In this document: positions 37,713 to 47,095 of the stretch, piece after piece | How positions within the stretch are numbered: the stretch's first letter is position 1 | Layout: the number at the start of each line of letters is the position of its first letter | Source of the DNA: Microbacterium tenebrionis | GTDB taxonomy: Bacteria > Actinomycetota > Actinomycetes > Actinomycetales > Microbacteriaceae | Direction: 5' to 3' | Length of the DNA stretch: 64,000 bases | NCBI RefSeq assembly: GCF_903645325.1 | Contig: NZ_CAHJXQ010000003.1 | Location: 1-64,000, forward strand | Notes under the pieces: model-generated | What the model was told of the DNA's origin: nothing | Database searches by the model: none | What the model saw: the letters and a program-made list of their open reading frames with translations, nothing else | Translations under genes and position numbers: made by a program

Positions 37713-38306
37713 ATGCAGTTTCGTACCGCGGCGACCGCCGCACTCGCCCTCACTGCTGCCCTGGTCCTGGCCGGCTGCTCGGCCGGAAGCGACAACGAGG
37801 GCTCGATGCCGGGCATGGACCACGGCTCGTCCGAACAGACAGCCGACGCCAACGACGCGGACGTGATGTTCGCCTCGATGATGATCGTGCACCACGAACA
37901 GGCCATCGAGATGAGCGACATCGTCCTCGCCAAGGAGGATGTCAACCCCGAGGTGATCGAACTGGCCGAAGCGATCAAGGCCGCCCAGGGGCCCGAGATC
38001 GAACAGCTCCAGGGGTGGCTGGACGACTGGGGCGTCGATTCCGAGGAGCAGCAGATGGACGGCATGGACCACGGCGACGGCATGATGACCGAGGACGACC
38101 TGGCCGCCCTCGAATCGGCCGACGGACCCGAAGCATCGCGCCTGTTCCTGGAACAGATGATCGCCCATCACGAGGGAGCGGTCGAGATGGCCCAGACGCA
38201 AGTCGCTGACGGCAGCAACCCCGACGCCATCGAGCTCGCGCAGACCATCATCGACGCGCAGACCACCGAGATCCAGCAGATGCAGGACCTCCTGGCCACC
38301 CTCTGA
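37713..38306 (+). CDS. DUF305 lipoprotein
   Basis: 197 residues with a lipobox signal peptide (ALVLAGCSAGS; Cys about 24), then Met/His-rich segments (SMPGMDHG; DGMDHGDGMM) and two DUF305 HH motifs (MMIVHHEQAIEM and QMIAHHEGAVEMA). DUF305 proteins bind copper with His/Met pairs outside the membrane. Neighbour of DUF6153 and CueP. Confidence 0.92.
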   Translation: MQFRTAATAALALTAALVLAGCSAGSDNEGSMPGMDHGSSEQTADANDADVMFASMMIVHHEQAIEMSDIVLAKEDVNPEVIELAEAIKAAQGPEIEQLQGWLDDWGVDSEEQQMDGMDHGDGMMTEDDLAALESADGPEASRLFLEQMIAHHEGAVEMAQTQVADGSNPDAIELAQTIIDAQTTEIQQMQDLLATL

Positions 38307-38379
38307 TCGACCATCAGGGTCGGTGCCGCGGCGAGAGCGCCCGGCACCGACCCTTCCGACACTCTTGAAGGATCGCACC

Positions 38380-39003
38380 ATGCCCCACCCCGCCGCGCCT
38401 CACCGGCGAAAACTGATCGTCGCCGCCGCCGCGACGCTCGCCGCCGCCCTCGTCCTCACCGGATGCGCCACTGCACCCTCGCACGAACCCGCGTCGCCCT
38501 CGACCAACAGTCAGGCCGTCGACACCGGCTTCCTGGCGGACCACGACCTTGACGGCCTGGACGCCGCAGAGGTCATCGAACGGCTCGACACGATGCCCGT
38601 CGCCGACCGACCCACTGATCTGATCGCATCCGTGCAGCCGGATGCGCTCGTGCTCACCGACGACCAGAAGCGCGAGACACGTCTGCCGATGCCCGAAGAC
38701 GAGGTGTACATCTCGGTCGCCCCCTACCGGGAACAGACCCACGACTGCTACTTCCACAGCCTCACCACCTGCCTCGGCGAACTCGCCAACACAGCAGTCC
38801 AGGTCACCCTCACCGGCGAAGACGGAGACGTGCTCCTCGACGAGGTTCGGCAAACCTACGACAACGGGTTCGTTGGCATCTGGGTGCCCCGCGGCATCAA
38901 GGCAACGCTCACGATCGAACATGAGGGTCGGACGGGCACCGTGACCATTTCAACGATGAACGAGGATGATGCGACCTGCATCACCACGCTGCAGCTGACC
39001 TGA
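38380..39003 (+). CDS. cueP: CueP family periplasmic copper-binding protein
   Basis: 207 residues. Lipoprotein signal (ALVLTGCATAP) and the CueP core: DCYFHSLTTCLGEL with Cys-His-Cys, and DDATCITTLQLT at the end supplying a third Cys. Salmonella CueP carries copper in the envelope and can feed superoxide dismutase; here it would be membrane-tethered. The ATG at 38380 has GAAGGA upstream. It ends the copper block; about 370 bp without a gene follow. Confidence 0.9.
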   Translation: MPHPAAPHRRKLIVAAAATLAAALVLTGCATAPSHEPASPSTNSQAVDTGFLADHDLDGLDAAEVIERLDTMPVADRPTDLIASVQPDALVLTDDQKRETRLPMPEDEVYISVAPYREQTHDCYFHSLTTCLGELANTAVQVTLTGEDGDVLLDEVRQTYDNGFVGIWVPRGIKATLTIEHEGRTGTVTISTMNEDDATCITTLQLT

Positions 39004-39376
39004 CAGCTCGACGGCCCGAATGTCCGGAGACACCCAGTCCTTCGTAATGTTTCAGAAGGTGAACGTCCCCCACGGAGCCGTAGTTAGAGGCTAGAGCGCA
39101 GTGGGCATTCTCGGAGCTGCACCGACAGTAGAACGCTGCCAACGTCGCTGCGATGTGGTCCCTACGCGGTGGTCCCTCTCATAGAGACTGACACCCACCA
39201 CTGAGTGCTGCGTCGCTGCCCGTTCCGGCTCTGCCGTTATGACAACTCGATCGAGACCGCTGTTCCCAGACCGCTGCTTCTCCACACGGTTGGCACTAAG
39301 AGTGCGGGTCGCGCGCAGCACGCGCACCTGACCTCCGAGATCGCCCCTCCTGTGACGGTCTCGGGGAGGGGCCGTC
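39004..39376 (+). other. Non-coding region before relaxase; possible oriT
   Basis: No credible gene. It holds a small inverted repeat GCGCG-CAGCA-CGCGC (39311-39325) and the relaxase-leader hairpin (39343-39372). MobF relaxases often act at an oriT directly upstream of their own gene, so this is the natural place to look for a nic site. No conserved nic sequence was recognised. Confidence 0.4.
39343..39372 (+). promoter_or_regulatory. Hairpin sequestering the outer relaxase ribosome site
   Basis: GCCCCTCC (39343-39350) and GGAGGGGC (39365-39372) are perfect 8-bp complements with a 14-nt loop. The right arm is itself the Shine-Dalgarno sequence, five bases before the GTG at 39377 and eleven before the ATG at 39383. 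Confidence 0.65.
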
Positions 39377-39382
39377 GTGGTG

Positions 39383-41086
39383 ATGACGATCCGGGTCATG
39401 TCGTCCGGCAAGGGCTATGAGTACCTGCTGAAATCGGTCGTCGTTGGCGACGGTGACCGGGAGATGAGCAGCCCGCTGACCCGGTACTACACCGAGTCGG
39501 GCTGTCCGCCCGGAACGTGGGTCGGCACCGGCCTGATGAGCCTCGACGATGGGCGTACGCCAGCGTTGGTCGAGGGTGACACGGTGACCGAGGAACACTT
39601 GGCCCGACTGCTGGGCGAGGGCATCCACCCGGTCACCGGGGAGAAGCTCGGCAAGAGGTTTCCGGCGTTGCAGCCGCCGCGCGAGCGGATTGCAGCCCGT
39701 TTTGCACGCCTCGATCCCGGATTGCGTGGCGAGGCGCGGGAAGAGACCGTGCAGCGCATTCGCGAGGAAGAGCTTGCGAAGACGCCTCGCACCGCTGTTG
39801 CAGGCTTTGATCTCACGTTCTCGCCGCCAAAGTCGCTCAGCGCGATCTGGGGCGTGGCAGACGCGGGCACGCAAGCACTGATTGCGCAGGCGCATCACGC
39901 CGCAATGCGCGACACCATCGGGCTACTGGAGGATCGCGTCGCCGCAACCCGCGTCGGTGCGGGCGGGATCGCGCAGATGCCGATCATGGGCGTGATCGCT
40001 ACCGCGTTCGACCACTACGACAGTAGGGCGGCCGACCCGCAGCTGCACACGCACGTTGTCGTGTCGAACAAGGTGCAGGGCGAGGATGGGCGGTGGAGGT
40101 CGCTGGACTCGCGCCGCCTGCACAAGGCGACGGTCGCGCTCTCGGCGTCGTACAACGCCTTTCTCACCGACCACACCGCCCGGCTGCTCGGCGTGGAGTG
40201 GGTGCCTGTTGATCGGGGCAAGGACCGCAACACCGGGTGGGAGATCGAGGGTGTACCGGCGGCGCTGATCGCTGAGTTCTCCCGCCGCACTACCGGGGGT
40301 AGCGACGGCGCGGAGGGTATCGAGCAGGTCAAGAACCGGCTGATCGAGCAGTACGTGGCCGAGCATGGGCGGCAACCCTCTGCCGCGACGGTCGCGATCC
40401 TGCGGCAACAGGCGACCCTGGAGACTCGGCCCGAGAAGGAACTCCACTCGCTCGCTGACCTCACAGCCGACTGGCGCGAGCGCGCCGAGCTCGTGCTCGG
40501 AGAGGACGCACCCACCTGGGCGCAGCACCTGCTCGATCGGGATGCAGCAGAGGCCCGGCTACGTGCAGACGACCTCGGCCTGGAGCAGATCGACGATCTC
40601 GCGTCCGTGGTGCTGATGGAGGTAGCGAATCGACGCGCAACCTGGGGGCGATGGAACCTGCACGCCGAGACCATGCGGCAGATCATGGGCGTCAGGTTCG
40701 CCACGACCAGCGATCGAACCCGTGTGCTCGATCAGATCGTCGCCTATGCCGAGGCGGAATCGCTCAGGCTCACCCCTGAGTACGACCGCGCACTTCCAGC
40801 GCACTACCTCGACGGGGAGGGCAACAGATTCCAGCCCGTCGATCGGGTCGCCTACTCCAGCCAGGACATCCTCGATGCCGAGCAGCGGCTCCTGCACCAC
40901 AGCCAAGACGAGACTGGGCCGTCGCTGACCGCGCGGCTCGTTGCCCGGCACACCTCCCGCAAGATCAGGGGCGTCCGCCTCGACCCGGATCAGGCCGCCG
41001 CCATCACGCGCATCGCCCGATCCGGCCTGACGCTCGACCTGCTCGTCGGCCCAGCCGGTTCCGGCAATACCACATGTTGGGTTTGA
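39383..41086 (+). pseudogene. MobF relaxase (TraA/TrwC type), 5' part
   Basis: N-terminal 561 residues plus seven alien ones. MTIRVMSSGKGYEYLLKSVV and DLTFSPPKSLSAIWGVAD are the TrwC relaxase-domain signatures; DHYDSRAADPQLHTHVVV supplies the metal-binding histidine triad. The Tyr pair in LTRYYTESG is the likely nicking site. The frame is cut inside the Walker A motif of the helicase domain (LVGPAGSG, then NTTCWV and stop) by the 41068-53079 element. The 3' part resumes at 53078 in the same codon. The truncated product keeps the whole nicking domain but has no helicase. A GTG at 39377 is an alternative start. Confidence 0.92.
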
Positions 41087-41087
41087 C
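41065..41087. other. attL of the inner element
   Basis: Relaxase sequence up to CAA (41065-41067) joined to element DNA. The P' arm TGTTGGGTTTGAC is at 41075-41087, separated from the AA crossover (41066-41067) by seven bases. It mirrors attR exactly. Confidence 0.88.
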
Positions 41088-41091
41088 GCTA

Positions 41092-41724
41092 CTACTCGCT
41101 GATGTCGATGACGTTTCCGTTGCGCGGGAGGGTACCCCTGAACGTGAGGGGCACGGCTATGGCGCGCTCGATATCGAGGGTGGTGATCGCCTGGATGTGA
41201 ACGTGCGGCTCGGTGCTGTTGCCGGAGTTCCCGCAGCCCGCGAGTTCGGCGCCTATCTGCACGCGCTGTCCCGTCCGGACTCCCAGGCTGTCTTGTTGGA
41301 GATGGCAGAGGGCGACCACGACACCACCGGTCTCGATGAGCACGTGGTTACCGGCAAGTGCGATCCACCCTGCTCGGGCTCGGCGCTGCTGGGTGAGGGC
41401 GTAGCCGAGAGACGGTAGTCCGCGGTATGCGGGGTGGTCGGGTTCGGTGTCGTGCGTGGCGACGACGATGCCCTCGACAGGTGACAGGAGCATGCGTCCG
41501 AAGCCGGGGAACTTCTCTGCCGGTTCGGGTCGTATGAGCGATCTGAACGTGATGGGTGCGGTGCGTCCGGCGTCATCCGCGGGAACGAAGTCGATGGCGT
41601 AGGACGTGGCCAGCAGCGCCGTTCCGTGGCTGGGCACTCGGTTGGCGGGGCTGTTCTGGACGAGCCACCTGCCCGTGAACGGGTACTCCAGATCGATAGA
41701 AGTAGCCACGCGGCTCCTTTCCAT
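41092..41724 (-). CDS. M23-like (LytM) peptidase-fold protein
   Basis: 210 residues. The LytM metal sites are recognisable: SHGTALLATSYAIDFVPADD near residue 33 (first His and Asp), ALAGNHVLIETGG, and EPHVHIQ with the HxH. VRTGQRVQIGAELAGCGNSG is the usual M23 glycine loop. There is no signal peptide or membrane segment, odd for a peptidoglycan hydrolase; cytoplasmic M23-like proteins with this layout are common in actinobacteria. A GTG at 41709 with AAGGAG before it is an alternative start. The gene's end almost touches the P' arm of attL. Confidence 0.75.
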   Translation of the reverse strand: MERSRVATSIDLEYPFTGRWLVQNSPANRVPSHGTALLATSYAIDFVPADDAGRTAPITFRSLIRPEPAEKFPGFGRMLLSPVEGIVVATHDTEPDHPAYRGLPSLGYALTQQRRARAGWIALAGNHVLIETGGVVVALCHLQQDSLGVRTGQRVQIGAELAGCGNSGNSTEPHVHIQAITTLDIERAIAVPLTFRGTLPRNGNVIDISE

Positions 41725-41867
41725 CGCCTGGTTTCAGCCCCACGCACGGCACGGCACGGGACGCACTCTTACACCGTTGCGTACTGCCCATTCTCCCATC
41801 GTCGGCGTAGCGGCGACCGCTGAGCCGGTGTCGTTCTGATTCCGAAGGTCAGCCGCACCAGAGGGGA

Positions 41868-42371
41868 TCAGAGCCCGCGTCCTGGGCCGTCACTGCGTGG
41901 AGTGCCGCGGTGCGCGTCGCGGTCGAGCGGGTCCCGCTTCGTCAGGTCGTGACGGAGGTCGCGGATGAGTGTCGTCGCGGTGTCGAGCCGTGTTCCGTAA
42001 CGCTGGGCGAAGTCGGTGAGCAGCGGCGCTCGTGCTGCGCGGCTCTGTGCGGCAAGCCGTGCGCCTTCCTCGGTGAGTTCGAGCACGACGGCGCGACCGT
42101 CATTTTCGGAGCCGGTTCGCACGACGAGGCCGTTCTCGACGAGGCGGGAGATGAGTCGACTCGGGTGGCCCGACTCGGCGACCAGATGCGCGGCGAGCTG
42201 TTTGAGGGTGACGGGGCCGAGGTCGTCCAAGGCCATGAGTGCTTCGGCCTGCACGCAGGTCAGCCCGAGCGGCCGGAACAGCGCGGCCAACGCGGCGTTC
42301 AACTCGGTGACGAGGCTCTTGACCTCGAACGAGAACGCGAGCACCGCAGCCGCATCCGATTCGTGTGACAT
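41868..42371 (-). CDS. MarR-family regulator
   Basis: 167 residues with the winged HTH (GPVTLKQLAAHLVAESGHPSRLISRLVENGLV, then the wing SENDGRAVVLELT). The divergent quinone-reductase gene begins 29 bp away over shared palindromes, so the pair is a redox- or phenolic-responsive switch by family precedent. Confidence 0.9.
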   Translation of the reverse strand: MSHESDAAAVLAFSFEVKSLVTELNAALAALFRPLGLTCVQAEALMALDDLGPVTLKQLAAHLVAESGHPSRLISRLVENGLVVRTGSENDGRAVVLELTEEGARLAAQSRAARAPLLTDFAQRYGTRLDTATTLIRDLRHDLTKRDPLDRDAHRGTPRSDGPGRGL

Positions 42372-42408
42372 GTCATCTATATCCGCTACTCTTGACTACA
42401 TGACATGT
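42367..42408. promoter_or_regulatory. MarR operator region
   Basis: Two overlapping-type palindromes, TGACATGTCA (42367-42376) and ACATGACATGT (42398-42408), flank a TTGACT -35-like hexamer (42392). The second lies over the annotated start of the divergent gene, suggesting autorepression and that the true start may be further downstream. Confidence 0.6.
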
Positions 42409-43422
42409 TACCTAAACGATTCGACGCTCGACCGGGATGCAGTCCGCGTGGAGCGGTTCGGGCTCGCTCACGCGACGGCGATCCGAGAGCGGGTTGCGCG
42501 GAAACAGAGCGGTCGCCGTGCTCTCGTCCGCGTCACTCATGCCTCGGTGGGGGTGACCGACGCGATGGCCGTCAGGGGTGACTATCTGCTCCAGCCCGTG
42601 CGGGGGTTCGTCCCCGGCTACGACTTCGTGGGCGTCATCGAACGCCTGCCTGCGGGGGATCGCTCCGGCCTGCACGTCGGGCAGCGTGTCGCGGGCATCC
42701 TGCCCCGGATGGGCGCCCACGCAAGTCTCATCAGCGTCGCACCGTCGCTGCTGGTGCCGGTGCCCGACCTCCTCGACAGTGCGACCGCGGCGACGATCCC
42801 GCTGGATGCGGTCACCGCGCTGTTCGCCATCGACGCGCTGGCGATGGCCTCGGGAACGATCCTCGTGCAAGGCGCTGGCGGCGCAGTCGGAGCTTGGGCC
42901 GCGCAGCTCGCTGCCGCCCGAGGACTCACCGCCTACGGCACAGCGTCGCCGCGCTCCCACGCTTACGCCGAACGGTTCACCGACTCGGTGTACGACTACG
43001 ACGACCCCACGTGGATCGACCAGATACTCGACGCGACGACCGGGGGCGTCGACGGAGCCATCGACCACACCGGCAGCCGATCCGTGCGCAGAGCCGTAGG
43101 CGCGGGTGGTCGTGTCGTGCGCACGGCATTCGGCGGGGCACCCGGACAAGGGCGCATCAGCACCGCCGCAGGCTTCGCCGCCTCGACGCTGCGCCGTTAC
43201 GCGCGGCCGGGCGAACGCGTCTGCTCCGTGCCGATCCTCGTTGCGACGCAACGCGCCCGCTATCGGCAGGCACTCACCGAACTCTTCACCGCCGTCGGCA
43301 ACGGCACACTCGTTCCGCCCCGCCCGCGGATCATGCCGCTCGTACAGTACCCGGATGCCCTGGCTTCGGCCACAAGAGCGGCTCCGGGCGAGAAGACGAT
43401 CCTGACGACGCAGGAGACATAG
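42400..43422 (+). CDS. MDR-family zinc-independent quinone oxidoreductase-like protein
   Basis: 340 residues of the medium-chain dehydrogenase/reductase superfamily. GYDFVGVIERLPAG is the substrate-side signature and ILVQGAGGAVGAWAAQLAAARG (AxxGxxG) the NAD(P) site. The zinc-ligand residues of alcohol dehydrogenases are absent, as in QOR enzymes. The ATG at 42400 lies in the probable operator; a GTG at 42448 (reading VERFGLAHATAI) would fit the family N-terminus better. Confidence 0.82.
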   Translation: MTCYLNDSTLDRDAVRVERFGLAHATAIRERVARKQSGRRALVRVTHASVGVTDAMAVRGDYLLQPVRGFVPGYDFVGVIERLPAGDRSGLHVGQRVAGILPRMGAHASLISVAPSLLVPVPDLLDSATAATIPLDAVTALFAIDALAMASGTILVQGAGGAVGAWAAQLAAARGLTAYGTASPRSHAYAERFTDSVYDYDDPTWIDQILDATTGGVDGAIDHTGSRSVRRAVGAGGRVVRTAFGGAPGQGRISTAAGFAASTLRRYARPGERVCSVPILVATQRARYRQALTELFTAVGNGTLVPPRPRIMPLVQYPDALASATRAAPGEKTILTTQET

Positions 43423-43473
43423 ACCAGACGAACGGTGTACCGCGGCCCCGTTCGGAGTAACGTCCGAACCGCT

Positions 43474-46400
43474 TTACAGTCCGCGCGTTGGCCCCTCCCG
43501 TCGCGGATCGGAGCGGCGGGCTTCGTGCTCGAACGGGTCACCGAGTCGCCGTGCCCGCGATGCCGCTTGGCGCTTCGTCTCCTCCTGCTCGGCGCGGGTG
43601 GCCTCGATCAAGCTGGCGGCGTCGCCCGTGGGGAGGCTACGGAGTGTCTCCGCCTGAGCGCGGGAAGCAGCGGCCCTGGCACGGGCGTCGTGGGCGTCGC
43701 GGTGTGGGCTGACCGTGCTCATGCCGAACTGGGCACGGCGGGCTTGATCGGTCCCGAGTTCCTGGACCAACAACGCTCTCCGCTCGTGCTGGTGTCGCTG
43801 GCGTGTTGCCAGGCGCTTGGCACGGGCCGCTTCGACGGCACGGTCGGCGTCACTCACGCGGGGGTCGCTCTCGGCTCGGCGCGCGGCGGCCTGGGTTGCC
43901 CAGGCGGGCAGCGATTCGGGGGTGCGGGGCGGCTCGCCCCAGGCGTAGCGTATCTGCGCCGTCACGGTGTGTGTTTGTTCTGTCGCGGCGTGGTGCTCGG
44001 TGCGGGCCTTGCGCCTGCCGAACCTCCCCACCGTGGAGAGGCGAGCACTCGCGGCCGCCTCGTTCTTGATAGCGGCGAGGTAGACCGCACCGTCCTGCTC
44101 GGCGCGTGCGGTGAGCGGCGCGGTGACCTCGACGCGTACACGCGCGGCGGTGTCCTCAGCCTGGCGAAGTGCCGCGGTGCCCTCGTCGTCCTCGGCTCGG
44201 TGCGCGGCGCGTTGGGCATCGAGGCGTGCGGCGATCCGCTCCCACCGTTCTGCCGCCCGTTCCGCGCGTTCGACCTCGTGGTCGAGGCGTGCGAGTTCGT
44301 CGGTGACGAGCCTGACGGGGCCGTCCGCGACGAGACCCTGCACTGCCTCGACAGCCTGGGCGGTGGCGTGGTCGAGCCCCCGGTCAGCGGAGTCACGTTC
44401 CATCGCCTCTACGAACTGCGCCCGCGCGTTCGTCAGGTCTTCGGCGACGATGTGGAGCTGGTTGATCTGGCGGCCTCGGGTCATGCCGACGTAGACACCT
44501 GCCGCACTGGTCGCCTCCGACAGGAGCGTGTGCGAGGCGTCCACGGTTGCGCCTTGGACGCCGTAGGCGGTCGCAGCATAGGACAGATGCGCGTGCTTGC
44601 TCACATACTCGGCCGGGAGCATGACCGTGCCCCGGTGCTTGAGGCTGCTGCCGACCTCGCGGGCGTAGACGGTGCCGTCGTCGGTGACGTGCTGGACGAT
44701 CCATTGCTGCCGGTTCGCCGCCCCCAGGTCGCTGCTGTTCTTCCGCGTCTGGATGAGGTCACCAGCCCCGATAGCCAGCCCATCGCTGCCGGTCACTGTG
44801 GTGGTGTCGTCGACCTCGCCGCGCTCGACCCGTCCGGCGCGGATGCGCTCGTTCAACCCGGTGGTTTCGTCGTTGGTGGCGACGGTGATCGACTCGCTGT
44901 CCCGAGCATGGATAGTGATGTGCTCACGCGCCCGCTCATCGTCCGTGTGCAGGATGACGAGGTTCATCGCGGCGAGTCGGTCGAACACTGCACCGGGGTT
45001 GGCCCGGTCGCGCATCGCCAGCGTCAACGAGGCGTACTCGGCGTCAGCGAAGCGGTGCAGTTCGCTCATGTCGTAGGTACGGCCCCTGATCTGCGCGGCC
45101 ATGTCGAGCACCCCACCACGTCCAACCGCGGGGAGCTGGGCGCGGTCGCCGACGAGCGCGACCGTCGCGCCCGCCTCGGCGGTGATGGTCAAGAGGGCTC
45201 GGGCGGTGTCTTGGTCGAGCATCCCGGCCTCGTCCATGATCACCCGCTCACCCCGGCGCAGCACCGCATCGCGCGGCGGGCCGGTGTAGGTGCTGCCGGT
45301 TACAGGGTCGAGGTCGCCTACCGTGAGGCGCGTCCACACGCCGTCGTCGTTCCATCGCCACCCGTGCGCGTGCACGAGCGCTGCAACGCTCGTGGCGGGC
45401 ACGCCGAGTTCGTCATGGGCGACCTGCGCGGCCCGCAATGTCGGCGCAACAACACGCGCACCTCGGCCGTGCTCGGCTGCAACCTCGATAGCAGTACGGA
45501 GCATCGTGGTCTTCCCACTGCCTGCGGCTCCTTCCACGATCACCAGCGGGTCGGTCGACGCGACCGCGGCGGCGGCGACCGCCTGCCCGGCGTCGAGTCC
45601 GGCGGCTTGCGTGGCTTGGGTCACGTCGGGGTGTCCCGGCTCCCGCTCCGGCGTCGCGGCGGTGAGTTGATCGCGCAGTGCGGTCTCGGCAGCGATCACG
45701 TTCAGGCTGGTCAGGTGCGCCACGTGCTTTGGCGTCGGCGCGCCTGGCGGCAGGATGGAGAAGCAATCCTCTGTGGCGAGGTTGGTGGCCAGGTCGATGA
45801 GCTCCCGCAACTCCACGGGAGTTGCTTGCACGCTCGCCTCGGTGATGATCCTCGTGACGTGCTCCTGCACGGTGTGGGGTGTCCAGGACGATGCGGCAGC
45901 GGCGCAGCGATCCAGCGCACGACTGGCGACCTCCTGCACCGTCAGGTCATCCACCGATACCGCCGGGTGCGCGGCACGACGGTTGAGGTTGTCGGGGTCG
46001 TATCCGGCCTCTACGAGTTCCTGCCGCCACCACTGCTCGTCTTTGAGGTCGGTGGGCTTCTTCCCGGGCCGCTGGAACGCCCACGCGGCATCCTGCATCC
46101 TCGCCGTCAGCGCCGGACCGGGAGTCTCGCTGGGATGCTCCGCCTCCCACTCGGCCACCATCCGGTTGAGGTTCCGCTTGATCTGCGCCGACCGCTTCGA
46201 CATCACAGCGTTGAACGGCTCCAGCTCGGTCACCTCACCGGACACCGGATCTAGCGTCAACCCGTGATCTGCGAGCGTGGCGGCGAGCTGGGGGTGCGCG
46301 GCGATCACCGCGGTGCCGAGAGCGCGGATCGCGCCCTGCTGCTTGAACAGGGCCGCGGTGGTCAGCGCCCGCCACTTCCCGCCCGCCCACACCCTCGTGC

Positions 46401-46929
46401 CGATCTGGAAGTGGATATGCCGGTGCGGATCACCCGCCCGGCTCGTCTTGTGGGTGATCGCGACGGTCTGCATGTGCTCGACCGGCAGGACTTCCTGCGC
46501 ACCGCGCGGCCCGGCCAGGGTGACCGAATGCTGGCCGAGGAACCGTTGAATCTCCTGCGCTGCGTCCCGCTGCGCGGCGTCCAGCGCCTCCGACACCGCG
46601 GGGTGCAGGGCGGCGGCGACCGACAGGGACTTGGGGGCGTTAATCGTCATCTCGGCAAACAACGGCGATCCCTTCCGCACCGCACCGGGCTTGCGTGGGA
46701 CACCCATCGACTCACCCGTTTCCGGGTTGATCCAGTCCACCCACCCCTCGTACTCGTCAGCGGTCAGTGAGCGGGTGGCGGTGACCTCGCCGGTGGAGTC
46801 GATCACGGCGTACTCGGCTACGGCGTTGTCCGCGCCGAGGTAGTACTCGTCGGCGCGGGAACGGTCAGCCTCGACATACCGGCGCGCGGCAGCACCGCTG
46901 CCGCGGAACAGGAGCACGCCGCCCTTCAT
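43474..46929 (-). CDS. traA: MobF relaxase/helicase, inner element (TraA)
   Basis: 1151 residues, intact. Relaxase domain: NAPKSLSVAAALHPAVSEAL and SRAGDPHRHIHFQIGTRVW (His triad), about residues 80-240; the DEYYLGADN Tyr pair is a candidate nicking residue. Helicase: VIVEGAAGSGKTTMLRTAI (Walker A), VIMDEAGMLDQDTARAL (Walker B), and YAATAYGVQGATVD (motif VI-like). C-terminus is long coiled-coil, Arg/Ala-rich. Distinct in N-terminus from the outer relaxase, so the two transfer systems are unrelated copies of the family. The ATG at 46929 has GGGAGG five bases upstream, inside a perfect 13-bp hairpin. Confidence 0.9.
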   Translation of the reverse strand: MKGGVLLFRGSGAAARRYVEADRSRADEYYLGADNAVAEYAVIDSTGEVTATRSLTADEYEGWVDWINPETGESMGVPRKPGAVRKGSPLFAEMTINAPKSLSVAAALHPAVSEALDAAQRDAAQEIQRFLGQHSVTLAGPRGAQEVLPVEHMQTVAITHKTSRAGDPHRHIHFQIGTRVWAGGKWRALTTAALFKQQGAIRALGTAVIAAHPQLAATLADHGLTLDPVSGEVTELEPFNAVMSKRSAQIKRNLNRMVAEWEAEHPSETPGPALTARMQDAAWAFQRPGKKPTDLKDEQWWRQELVEAGYDPDNLNRRAAHPAVSVDDLTVQEVASRALDRCAAAASSWTPHTVQEHVTRIITEASVQATPVELRELIDLATNLATEDCFSILPPGAPTPKHVAHLTSLNVIAAETALRDQLTAATPEREPGHPDVTQATQAAGLDAGQAVAAAAVASTDPLVIVEGAAGSGKTTMLRTAIEVAAEHGRGARVVAPTLRAAQVAHDELGVPATSVAALVHAHGWRWNDDGVWTRLTVGDLDPVTGSTYTGPPRDAVLRRGERVIMDEAGMLDQDTARALLTITAEAGATVALVGDRAQLPAVGRGGVLDMAAQIRGRTYDMSELHRFADAEYASLTLAMRDRANPGAVFDRLAAMNLVILHTDDERAREHITIHARDSESITVATNDETTGLNERIRAGRVERGEVDDTTTVTGSDGLAIGAGDLIQTRKNSSDLGAANRQQWIVQHVTDDGTVYAREVGSSLKHRGTVMLPAEYVSKHAHLSYAATAYGVQGATVDASHTLLSEATSAAGVYVGMTRGRQINQLHIVAEDLTNARAQFVEAMERDSADRGLDHATAQAVEAVQGLVADGPVRLVTDELARLDHEVERAERAAERWERIAARLDAQRAAHRAEDDEGTAALRQAEDTAARVRVEVTAPLTARAEQDGAVYLAAIKNEAAASARLSTVGRFGRRKARTEHHAATEQTHTVTAQIRYAWGEPPRTPESLPAWATQAAARRAESDPRVSDADRAVEAARAKRLATRQRHQHERRALLVQELGTDQARRAQFGMSTVSPHRDAHDARARAAASRAQAETLRSLPTGDAASLIEATRAEQEETKRQAASRARRLGDPFEHEARRSDPRREGPTRGL

Positions 46930-46934
46930 CCTGG

Positions 46935-46964
46935 CCTCCCTCATGAGTGGTCTCATGAGGGAGG
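46935..46964 (-). promoter_or_regulatory. Perfect 13-bp hairpin over the traA ribosome site
   Basis: Arms CCTCCCTCATGAG and CTCATGAGGGAGG with a 4-nt loop. On the traA transcript the 3' arm contains GGGAGG, the Shine-Dalgarno, five bases before the ATG. It could block translation, bind TraA at an oriT-like site, or both. Confidence 0.75.
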
Positions 46965-47095
46965 TGTGCACCACGGCACCGCCGTAAAATGCGTGCATCA
47001 CTGTGGGGGCGATGCGTTGGGGCGACAGAGAAGCAGTGATCCCGGAGAGGTTCAGCGGCGAGGGCAGGGGTCTCGGAGGAGGAACTCCTGTGTGC

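Noticed and set aside
39004..39376. oriT call upstream of the outer relaxase
   Set aside because: Position suits an oriT and small inverted repeats exist, but no known nic sequence was recognised, so it is noted only as possible.
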